Shown piece by piece: positions 36,434-48,178 of a DNA stretch of 64,000 nucleotides. The number at the start of each line of letters is the position of its first letter. The first letter of the stretch is position 1. This DNA is from Dicaeum eximium (Eukaryota; Chordata; Aves; Passeriformes; Dicaeidae), in assembly GCA_013396995.1 (NCBI GenBank), contig VWZP01001589.1:2069069-2133068 (forward strand). The letters are read 5' to 3'. Position numbers and translations under genes: made by a program. The notes under the pieces were generated by a model that searched no databases, was not told where the DNA came from, and was given only the letters and a program-made list of their open reading frames with translations.

Positions 36434-39400
36434 CTCATCTAGCTTGCAACTACAACTACATCCAAATATAAAAACCTTAAAAATCAATAGGGAAGTGTGA
36501 AAAGGAAGAACTTTGCTGTTGTTCATATGGCCGTGCAGTACGATATACCCTCAAGTTGCCATCTAAATCTAAGCTACACTGAATCAGCTTCTCCATTCTC
36601 ATAATTGAATTTTATAATGAAAATAAGTAGATAGTTTCTTTAAAAGTATTCATTATTTTCAAACAGCTCTGCTAATCATAATAAGAACAGTAATTGCTTG
36701 ACATAGGATAAAGCTCTATGTCTCCCTCGTGTGTAGGTAATAAAAACTGAAGTGCTCCACTAACACTTTACACTCCATCTCAGCTACTTGTCTAACTGCT
36801 GATCAGTTTAGAAAGTATCACAAAACACCCATTCCACATCTAAATCATCTACATCATCATAGACGACAAAAAATAATTTCCTATTTCCTGGTAACAGATT
36901 TTAAAAGCTTGTGCAAGCTGCTTTCTCCTGTACTAGACTTCTTCAAGAGAAACTTTTAGAAGAAATATCTAAAATGTACTATTGATCCCACAGAGAGATT
37001 AAAACCTATGTAAAGTTGTGGGGATGAGGGAGGGGAGGGGCAGGAAGTTCTACTGATACATATTTTTAAATTTAAAAGGTGCAACAGAGAAGGCCAAGGA
37101 CAAAGAAAACAAACTTGAGAAAACAGATTCAAAAATCCTCCATCATATAATTTCTGTGTAATTTTGGGCAAGTTCAATATCTTACCGTTACCTCTAATTC
37201 TTAAGTGAAATAGCATAACAATTCTTGCAGCATGTTGTTCAGAAACCAAGGAAAAACTAGGAAATAAGACAGGCAGATTTGCAAGCATGGACAGAGATTT
37301 AACCTGAATGAGTTTAATGAGGTGTTACATTTAGATGTTTGTAGATCAAATTACTAATTTGCCTAAAACTAAATCTGAGCCTGTAGGAATTAGTGGTGAT
37401 CTCTCATTAATACTTTTAATATATGCAAGAGAACTTCAACTCTCAGGGTGTATGAGCTGGAGACAGTATATGAAACATCTGAATCTATCTCCAAGCAACT
37501 TCAGGTGACATGTAAGGAAGAAAAGGAAAAAAATCCATCATTTTTTAAAAATCACAGTTACAGCTTTATTACAAGGTTAATATTTAACAAGGACTTAAAA
37601 TACCACTGAGAATATGGAAACATCTACTTTGTATGCATTCAGAAGACAGAATTTGGTTTAACAACTGTAATTACCCATGATGAATCCTTCTCCTGTTACT
37701 GTAATTTCTTCAGAGGATTATAATGTACCTGTTGGCCTTTTCCTATGCAATAAACCTTTTCTGAGGAAACCTGTAGTTACAGTGGATTCATAATACTAAA
37801 ATAAGCTTTGTTATCCAGCCCCTTTGGCCCCATTAAACTATCTAAAGTATCTGGATTGATCTCTTAGTAAAATAGAGACCGTGGCATTCTCTGGAATCTG
37901 TTCCCTGCAGCAGACTTTTGGCTGCATGTCAAAGTCATTTCTCCTCTCACCCTTCCTTGACTTGGAGGTCACTTTTTCATCAGATTCAGCTGAGAAACTA
38001 CTATGAAACATCTGTTTATTCAACAATCTGTATTGGTACATAGATCACAGGTGTGGTTCAATTTTTGTGCAAAAGAAGATTCAAAACGTAAGTCTTCAGA
38101 GCTTGCAACTTTGTCACTATGAAACAGATGGTATTAAATATTTCTAGAAGAGTAAATATTGTATGAGAAGAGAAAAGGAAAGGTAAAGATAGGGTAGATC
38201 TAAACTGTTCTTCAACCTAAAGGCCATCCTCTAATACCAAGGACATTTTTTTAAATATGGAAAAATTATTTCTTGTCATATTTAAAAACATTAAAAGTGG
38301 CTAATTTTAAACATAGGACAAAACCGACCTCAATACTTTAAAATTTCAGTGCAAATTGAGCCACTACTCTCATTCTGCAAATTAAGATATCCTAAGAACA
38401 CTTCATAATAAGAAGCCTTAATATGCATGAACTTTTGAACAACTATTTTTATTACTGATTATATTTTTTAATCCTGTTCCTGAATTATTTGAGAATTAAG
38501 TTTAAATGAAATGAAAAAACCCTATGCAAAGAACATGGCCCATCAAAGAAATCTATAGCTAATCTCTCAGCAAAAGTATGCTTTCACATTATTGGTATTA
38601 AAAGTATGCTTTTATTTTTATGTAAACTAAGCTCGGTTTTAGTACATTATAGAATTAACTGATACATATTTTCAGAGTAATAATTAAATGCAGAGATTTC
38701 TTTTATTGAGTCTAAATCTATGGAGAATTCATATAACACATTCAAAAATAATCAACAATATTATAATTATAAATTAAGTTCTGCAGGGATAACAGCTGGG
38801 TTATTTGGTGCATACAGTGTGCAAAGACCACCTGGCAGGAACTGAAGCAATATTTTTAAATATCTAACACACTTTAGAATTAGTGGCACTGTTTTCCCCC
38901 AGGCCTTCTCTCCATAATTTCCATGTTTAGATATAAATTGTCAGGGTAAGAGCCTTTGTGTTCGCTAAGATCAAGTTTACTGTACTGAAAAATTAGTATG
39001 TTCACTACTTCTATGTTAAAATTTTATTTAAATAGACATTACGAGGAAATGTCCTCAGATGGAAGAAATTCTGCGTACCTCAAGGACATCATGAAGACTG
39101 CTACAGCCTAAAGGTTAAAAACCAGTGACTCTAAAGAGTAACTTCTCAAGTTCAACTAATGAGCAATGATTTTTTTAAGGGTTACCTTCATCACAGCTGA
39201 TTTTCAGATGCCCCACTCAGTTCCCAATACATCCCCATACAAGTCAACACTTAGAAAATAAGAGAGGTCTTCTTCAAAGCTTTTAAGTCATCTCCATTTC
39301 TTTCTTAAATTGACCACAGCCAGTCTATTCTTTACTGGTCTGCACCTGGGTTTTCTTTTTTCACTCAATTTTAAGTAAAACTCAGGCATTTTAGCACACA

Positions 39401-39805
39401 CTGCTTACCTTCTCCTGAATCTCTGAAGTCTTGTGCAGTGTTACATGGCTCTTCATCTTGCACACTGCTTTCAAATGATCTTTAAAAGAGTGCAATGGAG
39501 AGCCTGATGGAAAAGGCTAAAACATAATTAGCTTTTTCTCTAACTCTTTTTGGTGTAAAGAGCCTGTAGAGAACACCTGACTCATGAGTAGCTATGTGGG
39601 ATCAAGTGATCTCAAGGTGTCAAGCTGAGGAATAGCACAAATGTCAGCTCTGCAGCTGTTGTCACAAAACAGCCTCATGGACAGATTTTACAGTTTCTAA
39701 CACTGTGCCAAGGCAGAGAGCAATTTGAGAGTCTACTCTTCCATTTAAATGTGTAAAAATATCAATATCAATCTTTGTATTATCACAAGTCCATCTGGTT
39801 CCTTC
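36434..39805. other. Unique AT-rich non-coding DNA
   Basis: No exon, RNA gene or transposon was recognised. A 13-bp direct repeat AAAAGTATGCTTT occurs at 38572-38584 and 38600-38612. Confidence 0.6.
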
Positions 39806-39985
39806 TTCCAGGGAGAAGTTGCCCATGGAGATGGTGCAGTCATCATCTCTGGAAGTAGAGAGGTGTCTGGGTGTGGCACTTGGGGATATGGTTTAGAGGT
39901 AATTATGTTGGTGCTGGGTTGATACTTGGACTAGATGATCTTGAAGGTCTCTTTCAGCCTGGATGATTCTGTGATTTAGTGATTT
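39806..39985 (+). mobile_element. CR1 LINE 3'-end fragment
   Basis: This is about 180 bp of CR1 3' end on the plus strand. It runs from GAGAAGTTGCCCATGGAGAT through GGTGCTGGGTTGATACTTGG and GACTAGATGATCTTGAAGG to the tail GGATGATTCTGTGATTTAGT, with two imperfect terminal units. The spacing and the block with GATATGGTTTAGAGG match CR1 subfamilies whose 3' end differs from the 34-kb copy, so the two probably come from different subfamilies. Confidence 0.92.
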
Positions 39986-41762
39986 GATGCTAAGTATCTG
40001 AACAGAACACAAAGAAGTCTAAGAAAACCTGTTATAGAAATGCACCCTGCTAGGGTTTTCTCTAGAGTAATATGTTCCACTGCAAAGGAAATTACAGAAA
40101 TTTGTAGTTTTCAGGATATAAAAATCAAGAATGGTTTTCCCTTAGGACAGATGGGGAAAATAACAATTCATTTAAAAAGAAAGTTAAATCAACAACAACA
40201 GAAAAAGAACAAAACTGCTTTTACAGCTAGATTAAAAAAAGAAAAAAAAGAAAGCTTAGTAACCTAATTTTCAGGCTTAGATAGCTACATTAGTATTTTA
40301 ATTCTGTAATGAGAAATGTACTCACAATGGGACCCTAATTACATATATCTATTGCTTCTAATTCCCTTTCATTTTACCCTGCACTTTAAAGAGAGTTGAA
40401 GGGTATTTCAGAATTCCAGGGAACTGGAGATAATTCAACAAATGGCAGTAAATCGGATTTTTACCTCTAAAAAGCTGAACTTAATCCAGCTTCATAACAA
40501 TTACTGTAAGATAACGTGACGTAAGAAAATATATCCGTATAGTTCCTCAGGGAAATAATTTTTAGAAGTTAACAGCCCAGATGGCAAACTCGACAGGAAA
40601 ATCAGTGACTTAACTGGCTTGTCAATTGAGCAATATCTTCAGCATTGTGGTTTACATACACAGCAAGTGGGCAGAAAGAAGCTTTCACTGTACTCATCTG
40701 TGCTGTTTGCACTCTGCAGAACCACAGAAGATTTAGCCTCAAGTACTGTCTATTTTCATTTCTACAAACCCTAAGCTGTCAAAAAGGTAGACATTAACAA
40801 TGGAAAAGAAAATATTACTCCTCTTTCAAATTTATTAATATTTGTGCCTACAGCCAGAGTGTAGGTCAGCATACCATCAGGAGAGATTTTATTTGAGGAA
40901 TACAGATGCACTACAGCCTGGCAATGAAAAAAATTCTAAATGTTAGGGTGACAAAGTGCATGGGGTAAAGTGCTGGATTGTTCTCAACAGTACATTCAAT
41001 TTACTTTTAAAAAAGGTACGCAAAGAATGTTTCATTGCCACAGAAAAGAATACAAATACAACTGGTAAAGCAAGTAAAGGAAAAATTAAAATGGTGACAA
41101 AATCAACACAGAAAATTTTTTTGAAAAATGTTAAATCACTCTCAGGCTTTTTGAGAGCCTGAATACTGAAATTAAAAACATTGCTTGAGATTTATCAGTA
41201 GTGGTTTTACAGGGAATGTATCACACTTATTCAACAGGTGAAATGCCTGATTACCATAAAAATCTTAGACATTACTGTTTCTTAGCTCTGCTGTTCCATT
41301 TGGAAGTATAGGACTACTTACCTTCATTAGTACTTGGATAAAAAACTGCTACATGGGTGGGTTCAGTAAAAGCAAGGAAGCACTAGAAACCTATTGCCAT
41401 TTTTTCTCCATTGTCTCCTTTCTCCTCTTATGGATACCATAAAATCTAGATGAGTTAGAAAAATGGAAGTCATAATATTTTTCAAAACAAAACATTTGGA
41501 GTTAGAAAAGTTGGAAGTCATAGCCCCAGTGTTCTTTTTAAATTATGTTTCAAGTCATTACATTCTGCTTAACTAAGATCTTACAGTAGTTTCAGTCAGG
41601 TCAGCTACTCCTTGTTCTCCAGTCCAAGGCAGAGCTCATAGCAATGACCAAAGATGAAGCCACTCATACATACATAAACAAATTTTTCACTTATCTGTAA
41701 GTAAAATAGGCATATTGATCTTATTTGGGTAATTATATTAAAAAGTTGAAATTCACAGGAGC
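39986..41762. other. Unique AT-rich non-coding DNA
   Basis: No feature was recognised. Short A-rich stretches near 40,190-40,250 explain the lysine-rich open frame there. Confidence 0.55.
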
Positions 41763-42691
41763 TGTTTTACCTTTGGCAGCAGGGGGCTGCAGGATTGTCT
41801 GTGTGAGAAGAGGATAGATGTCTGCCAGACATTACAGTTCCAAACAAAACCACAGCAGGACACAGCCAAGGCCATTGATAAAGCTGGTGGCACCTCTAAG
41901 AAAAAATACTTAAGATTAAAAAAAGTTTCAGAAAGAGAGAAGAGTGAGTTGGAAAAAAGTGTGAGAAATCACCCTGAAAACACCGGCAGTGGGGAAGAAG
42001 GGGGGTGAGGTGCCCCAGTCATCAGAGAAGATATTTATGTGCAGCCCATGGAGGAGACCAGAGTGGGGAAGGCATTTCCCACCAGCGGGCAGAGAGGATC
42101 CGTGCTGGTGCAGATATCCACATTGGAGCCCATAAAGTACCCCGTACCAGAACATGTGGATATTCCCCCAGGGAACTGGGGCCTTGTAAAGGCCACACAC
42201 TGGAGCAAGCTCATCCTAAAAACTCCAGCTTTTGTGAAGTATCCAAATGCTTCAGGTTTATCTTCAAGAATTGTGGTGCATGAGAGCCCAGAACAGAGCA
42301 AGGCAATAGTGTTAGGAGGAAAGAGCAGCAGAGAGAAATCGCTAAAAACTGAATAGATTGACCACATTCTCCATCTCCCCCTGCATGGTTCATCAGGGGG
42401 AAGGGCAGAAAGGTCAGAAATGAGGGAGGAGTTTGAGCCTGGGATGAAATGGAGTTGGGGTGAAAGAGTTTTAATTTTTGCCTTTGTTCCTCACTATTTA
42501 AACCTATTTTTATTGGCAATACATTCAACATGTTTTCCCCAAACTGCCTCTGTTTTGCCTAGAGTGGTAACTGGTAGGTCATCTCCTTGTCTTCTTCCCT
42601 ACCCATAGTTAATTCACCTCAATTTCTACCCCTGTCCTGTTGAAGAGAGGGAGTGACTGACGTGGCAGCTGGGCACAGCCAACCATCTACA
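41763..42691 (+). mobile_element. Solo LTR (plus strand), related to the 35.5-kb LTR
   Basis: This 929-bp element starts TGTTTTACCTTTGGCAGC and ends near CAACCATCTACA (TG...CA). It has the same block order as the minus-strand LTR at 35,549-36,433. First comes a 5' G-run segment, then GACACAGCCAAGGCC, then a TATA-like ATACTTAAG near 41907. A degenerate repeat region follows (GTGCAGATATCCACATTGGA..., CCAGAACATGTGGATATTCC...). The 3' part then runs through GTTTGAGCCTGGGATGAAA, GTTTTCCCC, GTTTTGCCTAGAGTGGTAAC, CCTGTCCTGTTGAAGAGAGG and GGGCACAGCCAACC. The expected AATAAA near 42,516 is degraded to AATACATT. Divergence from the 35.5-kb copy is high, indicating a different subfamily or great age. 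There is no provirus interior. Open frames on both strands (42,005-42,531) are incidental. Confidence 0.83.
41776..41789 (+). promoter_or_regulatory. CTCF-like core motif in LTR
   Basis: GCAGCAGGGGGCTG matches the invariant heart of the vertebrate CTCF consensus (CAGCAGGGGGC) over 11 bases. It lies 13 bp inside the 5' end of the LTR. The equivalent position of the 35.5-kb LTR reads GTAATGGGGGGCTA on the minus strand and is a weaker match. Binding is inference. Confidence 0.4.
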
Positions 42692-43375
42692 GCCTTAAAA
42701 ATTTTGCTTCAAATTCAGTAGTGATTCAACCATCTTCATATTAAATTACACTTTTATTAAGCAACACTTGCATTCATGCATATAGGAATTTACACTGTGA
42801 ATGCTGGTCTTGTTCATTGAATAAAATTTGTCACACAAAGTTTGTTTATGTGAACCATTCTGTTTGAAGTTCAAACCACTGGCAAAGTCTTGTACTTTTT
42901 TCCCTTCCATGTTTTTCAGGCTATGGTCATGCTTTCTGTATAATAAGTGCTTCTCACAGATGTTTTTCATTTTTGGCCCTAAATATATTCTAGTTAGGTA
43001 AATAGATACATACTCAGACCAGAAGGGTAAAAAATTAAGGTATCTACTGATTTACATGTTAACAAAAGCAACACATTTTTGCAAGTAAATTTATAACAAG
43101 TGCATGTGCAGAAAACCTTTATATTTTATGAAAAACTACTATGTGTACATTGGCAATTTAGCCTACTTTCAGAAAGCATAAAATTTCCAGAAATTCAAAG
43201 AGCAAAGCATGATTTATCTCCTCTGCTTGGTCAAGAAGCAAATAGGGCTTTGATGTGCCTTAATGTACAAGCTACCTATCTAATTCTCTTGAAGTCATCA
43301 TAAGTATGCACAGATTGTGACCTTGGAAAGAAGCATTTCAAAGGGTAGGGGAAGGGAAAAAACCAACATCACCAA

Positions 43376-43398
43376 AACAACAACAACAACAACAACAA
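43376..43398. repeat. (AAC)n microsatellite
   Basis: About seven to eight AAC units, uninterrupted, following CATCACC. Confidence 0.93.
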
Positions 43399-43528
43399 AT
43401 ACTCAACTAAGATGGTTAGAAGGCAGTGTCTTCCTGCGACACGAGAGAAGTAACTGCTAGCACTGGATATAGCTTGACTATTTAGATTTTTTATTTGTCT
43501 GCAAGGGGTGGTGTTGGGTGGGTGAGAT

Positions 43529-43552
43529 GCCATCAGTCAAGGAACTGATGGC
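43529..43552. other. Perfect 9-bp hairpin
   Basis: GCCATCAGT and ACTGATGGC are exact reverse complements separated by the 6-base loop CAAGGA. A G-rich stretch (GGGGTGGTGTTGGGTGGG) lies 6 bp upstream. The stem is too short for a microRNA precursor. No function is assigned. Confidence 0.5.
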
Positions 43553-44317
43553 TACCTCTGGAATACTTGTCACTGACCATAGAAAATTGTATTACATTTT
43601 TGATTTTGTGAAAACTCTTCATTTATAGAAGTCTGTGCTTTTCCAACTTTTCAGTCACAATCTTTTCCCCAAATATTTTCTTCATTCCTACACAGTCTGT
43701 ACAGAGAAAATTCAAAAGAGCAACATTCAGGATTTCCCAGTTTATGGAGAGCATTTAAGCTAAGCTCATGTTTTTTAAGAAGAAGCATGACAACATTGTT
43801 CTTGGCTCTTGCTGTGAAACAACTACCTGAAAAATTATCAGTAATAAATACTCTGTATAGCAAGTCCTAGACAAGGTCTCTATCAATGTGTACTAAAAAC
43901 ATCCTGGAAATCTTCTGCTTTTTGTAGGTACGGTGTTTATAGAAGCAATTAATTTTTGGTGACTCTGGGGATGTCATTTTATCAAGAATGTTGAAGAACA
44001 CATTGAAGAAAATGCAGTCAAAAGCAAGTAAATCTCCTGCATTCTGTGGAATAATTATTAAAGAGTCTCTTGCAGACTGTAGTCTGCATGTTAGTTTTTC
44101 ACATTTCCAAATTGCTCAGGGAAGCTGACAATTGGGATATAAAAAAGTACCAAAATGGCCGACATCTCTTGGAACTTTTCTCCCTACAGTTCTTTGCCTT
44201 TGATGAAAATGAGGAATATCCACAAACTCTCAGAATCAAGCTTCTTTGTCCTCATTATTTCTTTTATTTTTTTTTCCCAAAGAGACCTATGGACCTTAAG
44301 TTATGCTATTTACACTT

Positions 44318-44331
44318 AAAAAAAAAAAAAA
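44318..44331. repeat. A14 homopolymer
   Basis: Fourteen consecutive A bases in an A-rich context. Confidence 0.88.
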
Positions 44332-45530
44332 GGCAAAGGAAAAAAGCAAAAAGAAACTTACATGAAGCAGAGTCATGACAAATCTTAGAGAGTAAAAAGA
44401 AATTGCTTCATTGCTATGATAAGTTCCTCTTGTATGTAATTTATGAAAAGTCAACTGTCTTCAAAATTCTTAATTTATAGTGTTCAACAAAATGCTACTA
44501 ACTGAAAAGCATTAATCAACATCACCAACTTAATGTGCTTTGTCAAACTTCTCAGTCTCTTCTGCCAAAGAAGAACATTTTTGACAAGTAGATTGATTGG
44601 TGAGCTAACAGTGTTTGACTGAGAGGAGAATGTACAACAAGAACCTTAAAAAAAGATGTTAGCAGTAAATCTATTTGCTCATACAGAACCTGTGTACAAT
44701 ATTATTATTTTGCAAAATACTTGTCAATAAGACTGATAAATTATTATGTGGTTATAAGAAATTCTGTTTCAAACTGGATTTCATTCTCCTTGTGAAATAA
44801 TTCATAAAGACTGAAAATGTGCAACTGATATGAAAGATGCCCATAAGACCTGAATAATAATCAACTACAGAGTGTTTTTCTAGCTCAGGTTAAAAAAAGT
44901 CATCAAGATTCTAGCTTTCAAGCTTAAGTAAGCAAAATTAAAAATAATATACTTGCTTCTACTTTGTTACGTGTAATAGATACTGCAGATTTAAGATAGA
45001 GAGCAGCTCCTTTTAAAAAGAAGGCTTACCTGGGAATCCCATACTTCCTCAAAAAAAACAAACAAACAAAAAAAAATTATGTCTTCTTTTTCCTAATTTT
45101 CAGGTATTCCAGCTATTGCAACAAGACTTTTTTTCTGAAAGTGGCAGGGAAGAAGGAAGTGAAATTTTAACACAAGGTTATTATAAACAAGATCATACAC
45201 CTGTCCCCTCATGTCATGCCCGTACTGTTTGGAACAAAGACTTGCCCACAAGCATTTTCCAAGACTGAGTGGAAATAAGTGGCACAGATTTGACTTAGGA
45301 AATTTTGTGCTGGACACATATGTCTGTGTGAGTAAGTACAGGAGAGTGTGGCACTGAAGTGTGTTTTATTCTGTTGATCCTGAGGAAAAAGGGGAGCACA
45401 TGTGGTAAAGCATACTCCACTGAAGTATTTCAAGTATCTCCCAAGTCAAAAGAACAACTTTCTGGATCAGACCCAGGGATTTATCTAGCCTTTTTTGCCT
45501 TCAATAGTAGCCATAAAAAGCTATCAAGGG

Positions 45531-45552
45531 AAAAAAAAAAAAAAAAAAAAAA
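45531..45552. repeat. A22 homopolymer
   Basis: Twenty-two consecutive A bases after AAGGG, the longest homopolymer in the window. No retroposon body is evident upstream. The lysine-rich open frames across it are artefacts of the run. Confidence 0.92.
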
Positions 45553-45955
45553 GGAGATGCAATGCTTTAGCCTATTTCCTCCTGTCCTCTGAACAGTTTT
45601 GGTTCAAATTTCCTGAGCATGTCGTAGTTTGTCTACCTAGTAACTCCCAACAATGTCTCATTCCAAGGCTTTTAACACTCACGCCTTTGAGACCACATAA
45701 AATTTCACATCTCTCCGACATCTCTTGGAAAGGTGTTGAACAGGTAAAGAATCACTCTGAGAAGTCCAACAACACTTTTCAGATACCATGCCCAGTGGCA
45801 GTGGACAGCAGTCGTTCCTCTAGCCACACTACTTGTATTATGTTCAGGGTTTTCTGTAATGTTGCTATATCAAGTAAAAGTTTGTAGCCATTTATTTATC
45901 TGTCCCTCTACCAGAATGCCATACTGGTTTTCTGTTTGATTAATATTTACTTTTC

Positions 45956-45971
45956 TTTTTTTTTTTTTTTT
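45956..45971. repeat. T16 homopolymer
   Basis: Sixteen consecutive T bases, preceded by TTTTC. Confidence 0.9.
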
Positions 45972-47573
45972 GGCTTATGCTCTTTGTCTCATTATTAAAA
46001 CTCAACTATCAACGAACTTTTTGAAAATCTAATTTTGGTATTTAAAATTACTCCAAAAATTGATTGCATCATTTTTTAGCTCTCATACTCAGTATCTTAA
46101 AATGTAAAAAAATAACATCTTCCCACATTTTAATTACAGCACTTAGCACATGTTCCTGCAGGGTCTGAATGCTAATAATTGTGGTATAGTTTTCAATACC
46201 AAAACACAAGAGACCACTCATGTCAGCTGGCAGCAGCAGAAGTCTCCCAGTGAAGTGCAAGGGGCACTGGGAGACAAGGTTCTGGCAGGGAGGATGGTTT
46301 AGGCAGACCCTTCATCTACATTATTTTATCAACAGAGTTGTTCTTCAGCAAAGCACCTATCAAATATTCCTAGCACTGCATGTACTTTTGCAAGGGAAGT
46401 CACAGTGAAGAGATTTTCTACGTTTAGTCCTTCTGGAAGGTAAAAGACTGAAAATCAAACACAGATAAATGACTTTACACAGATAAATGAGCCAACAATG
46501 GGCAATAGCCCATAATCCATACCTGTGTGCATGGCTTATCAAGTTAGCCTTTCATAATAACATTTGTATTATTTTATGTTAGCCCTGGGCTAATAGCTTT
46601 GGTATTCCCAATTGCAGTGAGTTATCTGACTCATGTAACTTTGTTAACCTCTGATAGTTGTTTATATGCCCCAGCCCCATGACAAAGGCAGCAAAACTTC
46701 CCAGGAAGAGATCACAATCCACCTCTAGCCTCAGCCTCTCTCTCCACCAAATTACAGAGGCCTGCTGCTGATAATGGAAACCTCAAAGTTACCCAAGAGG
46801 AACAGAAACATCTCTCATAGAAGATAACATTAGGCAGCTATGTGGCTATTAGGAGGCTTAGAATACTGGAAAAAGAGTAAAGGAGACCATTATTGCAAGT
46901 GATAAATGTGAGCGTTCTGTCTTTTCTTAAGTTCTGCTGTCACCAATTATTGCAAACCTTACACAATTATGAATAATTTTAAATCTCTCATTCCTAAAAC
47001 CAAAGCCTAAGGGCATTTTCAGAGAAGTTAAAAAAACATTCAAGTTAACAAGAAGTAGAAAATGTCAGAAAATAAATCCTCTCCCAAGTGTTTAAAATCA
47101 AATATTTTTAATTTGATCTTGGAAAGGAAGAATAGTTTGAATTACTATTTAGGAAAGCTAGAGTTTTGTGGGGTTTTTTAGGTTTATGTGTGGTTTTAAT
47201 CATTAGTCTTTCACATAAATAAATCGAACCCTTCTTCTTTTGTCTCTAGCAGTATTTGAATTTATTTGCTCTTTCAGTGGGGGAAAAAAGATCAAATATA
47301 TGCATTTCAACTTTCTGTGGAAATTGCTTCTAAAAACTATCACCTTTTATTCTCTTTGAATGGAAAATATATCCCAGTATTTTTCTGAGTAAGAAGTAAT
47401 GACAGGGCAAGACCTCACATATTTGGATATGCCAATAAGTCATATTGCTTTCTTTAAGATAATCATTTTCCTAGCTTCAATATGATAATTGCAAAAATAT
47501 TTGCAGTCTAAGAGAGATAGCTACATGAATCATAAGGAAAGCATGTGCTTCACATGCACTATTCAGAATTTTT

Positions 47574-48178
47574 GTGTGTCTTCTGAGCTGCATCAAAAGA
47601 AGCATGACCAGCAGCTCGAGGGAGGGGATTCTCCCCTCTACTCCACTTTTATGGGACACTTCCTGGAGTGCTGCATCCAGCTCTGGGGTCCCCAGCATAA
47701 GAAGGTCATGGACCTGTTGGAAGGAGTTCAGAGGACAGCTGTGATGCCCAGATGAGCAGGGGGTTGGAGTATTTGTGCTGTGAAGACAAGCTGAGAGAGT
47801 TGAGCTTGCTCAGCCTGGAGAAGCAAAGGCTCCAAGGTGACCTTAGAGCACCTTCCTGTACCTAAAGGGTGACTACAGGAAAGCTGGGGAGGGTCTTTAT
47901 ACGTGGGCCTGGAGTGATGGGAAAAGAGGGAATGGCTTTAAACTGAAAGAGGGTGGGTTTTGATTAGATATTGGAAAGAAATTCTTTGTTGTGAGGGTGG
48001 TGAGGCACAACTCTGGTTGTCCAGAGAAGTTGTGGATGTCCCATCCCTGGAAATGCTTAAGGCCAGGTTGGATGGGGCTTTGGGCAACCTGGTCTAGTAA
48101 CATGTGTCTGTGTGCATGGCAGGTAGGTTGTAACTTTGAAGTCCCCTCTAGCTAAAACCATTCTACAATTTTGTGATA
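47574..48178 (+). mobile_element. CR1 LINE fragment with reverse-transcriptase end
   Basis: About 605 bp of CR1 lie on the plus strand. The left part (about 47,590-47,755) still reads in one frame as the C-terminal part of the CR1 ORF2 reverse transcriptase: a segment containing LECCIQLWGP and LLEGVQRTA, with stops soon after. It continues through CAGCCTGGAGAAGCAAAGGCT, GAGAAGTTGTGGATGTCCCATC and GGGCAACCTGGTCTAG to a tail with CCATTCTACAATTTTGTGATAC. It is 5'-truncated and inactive. Together with the 18.3- and 52.9-kb copies it is one of the three longer CR1 pieces here. The tail octamers are mutated, so it is not a recent insertion. Confidence 0.95.

Larger units (their letters stand above)
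42692..47573. other. Unique AT-rich non-coding DNA
   Basis: No exon or transposon was recognised. It contains an (AAC)n microsatellite (43376-43398), a 9-bp-stem hairpin (43529-43552), and homopolymers at 44318-44331, 45531-45552 and 45956-45971. Confidence 0.6.

Noticed and set aside
42005..42531. Several overlapping open frames on both strands
   Set aside because: All lie within the LTR at 41,763-42,691 and simply reflect its GC-richer composition.
44070..44378. 102-codon plus-strand open frame
   Set aside because: It ends in phenylalanine- and lysine-rich segments made by T and A runs, with no homologous family that I can recognise and no splice or promoter context.
45495..45887. 130-codon plus-strand open frame
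   Set aside because: It runs through the A22 tract, giving a lysine run, and has no recognisable domain; another frame is open across the same tract.
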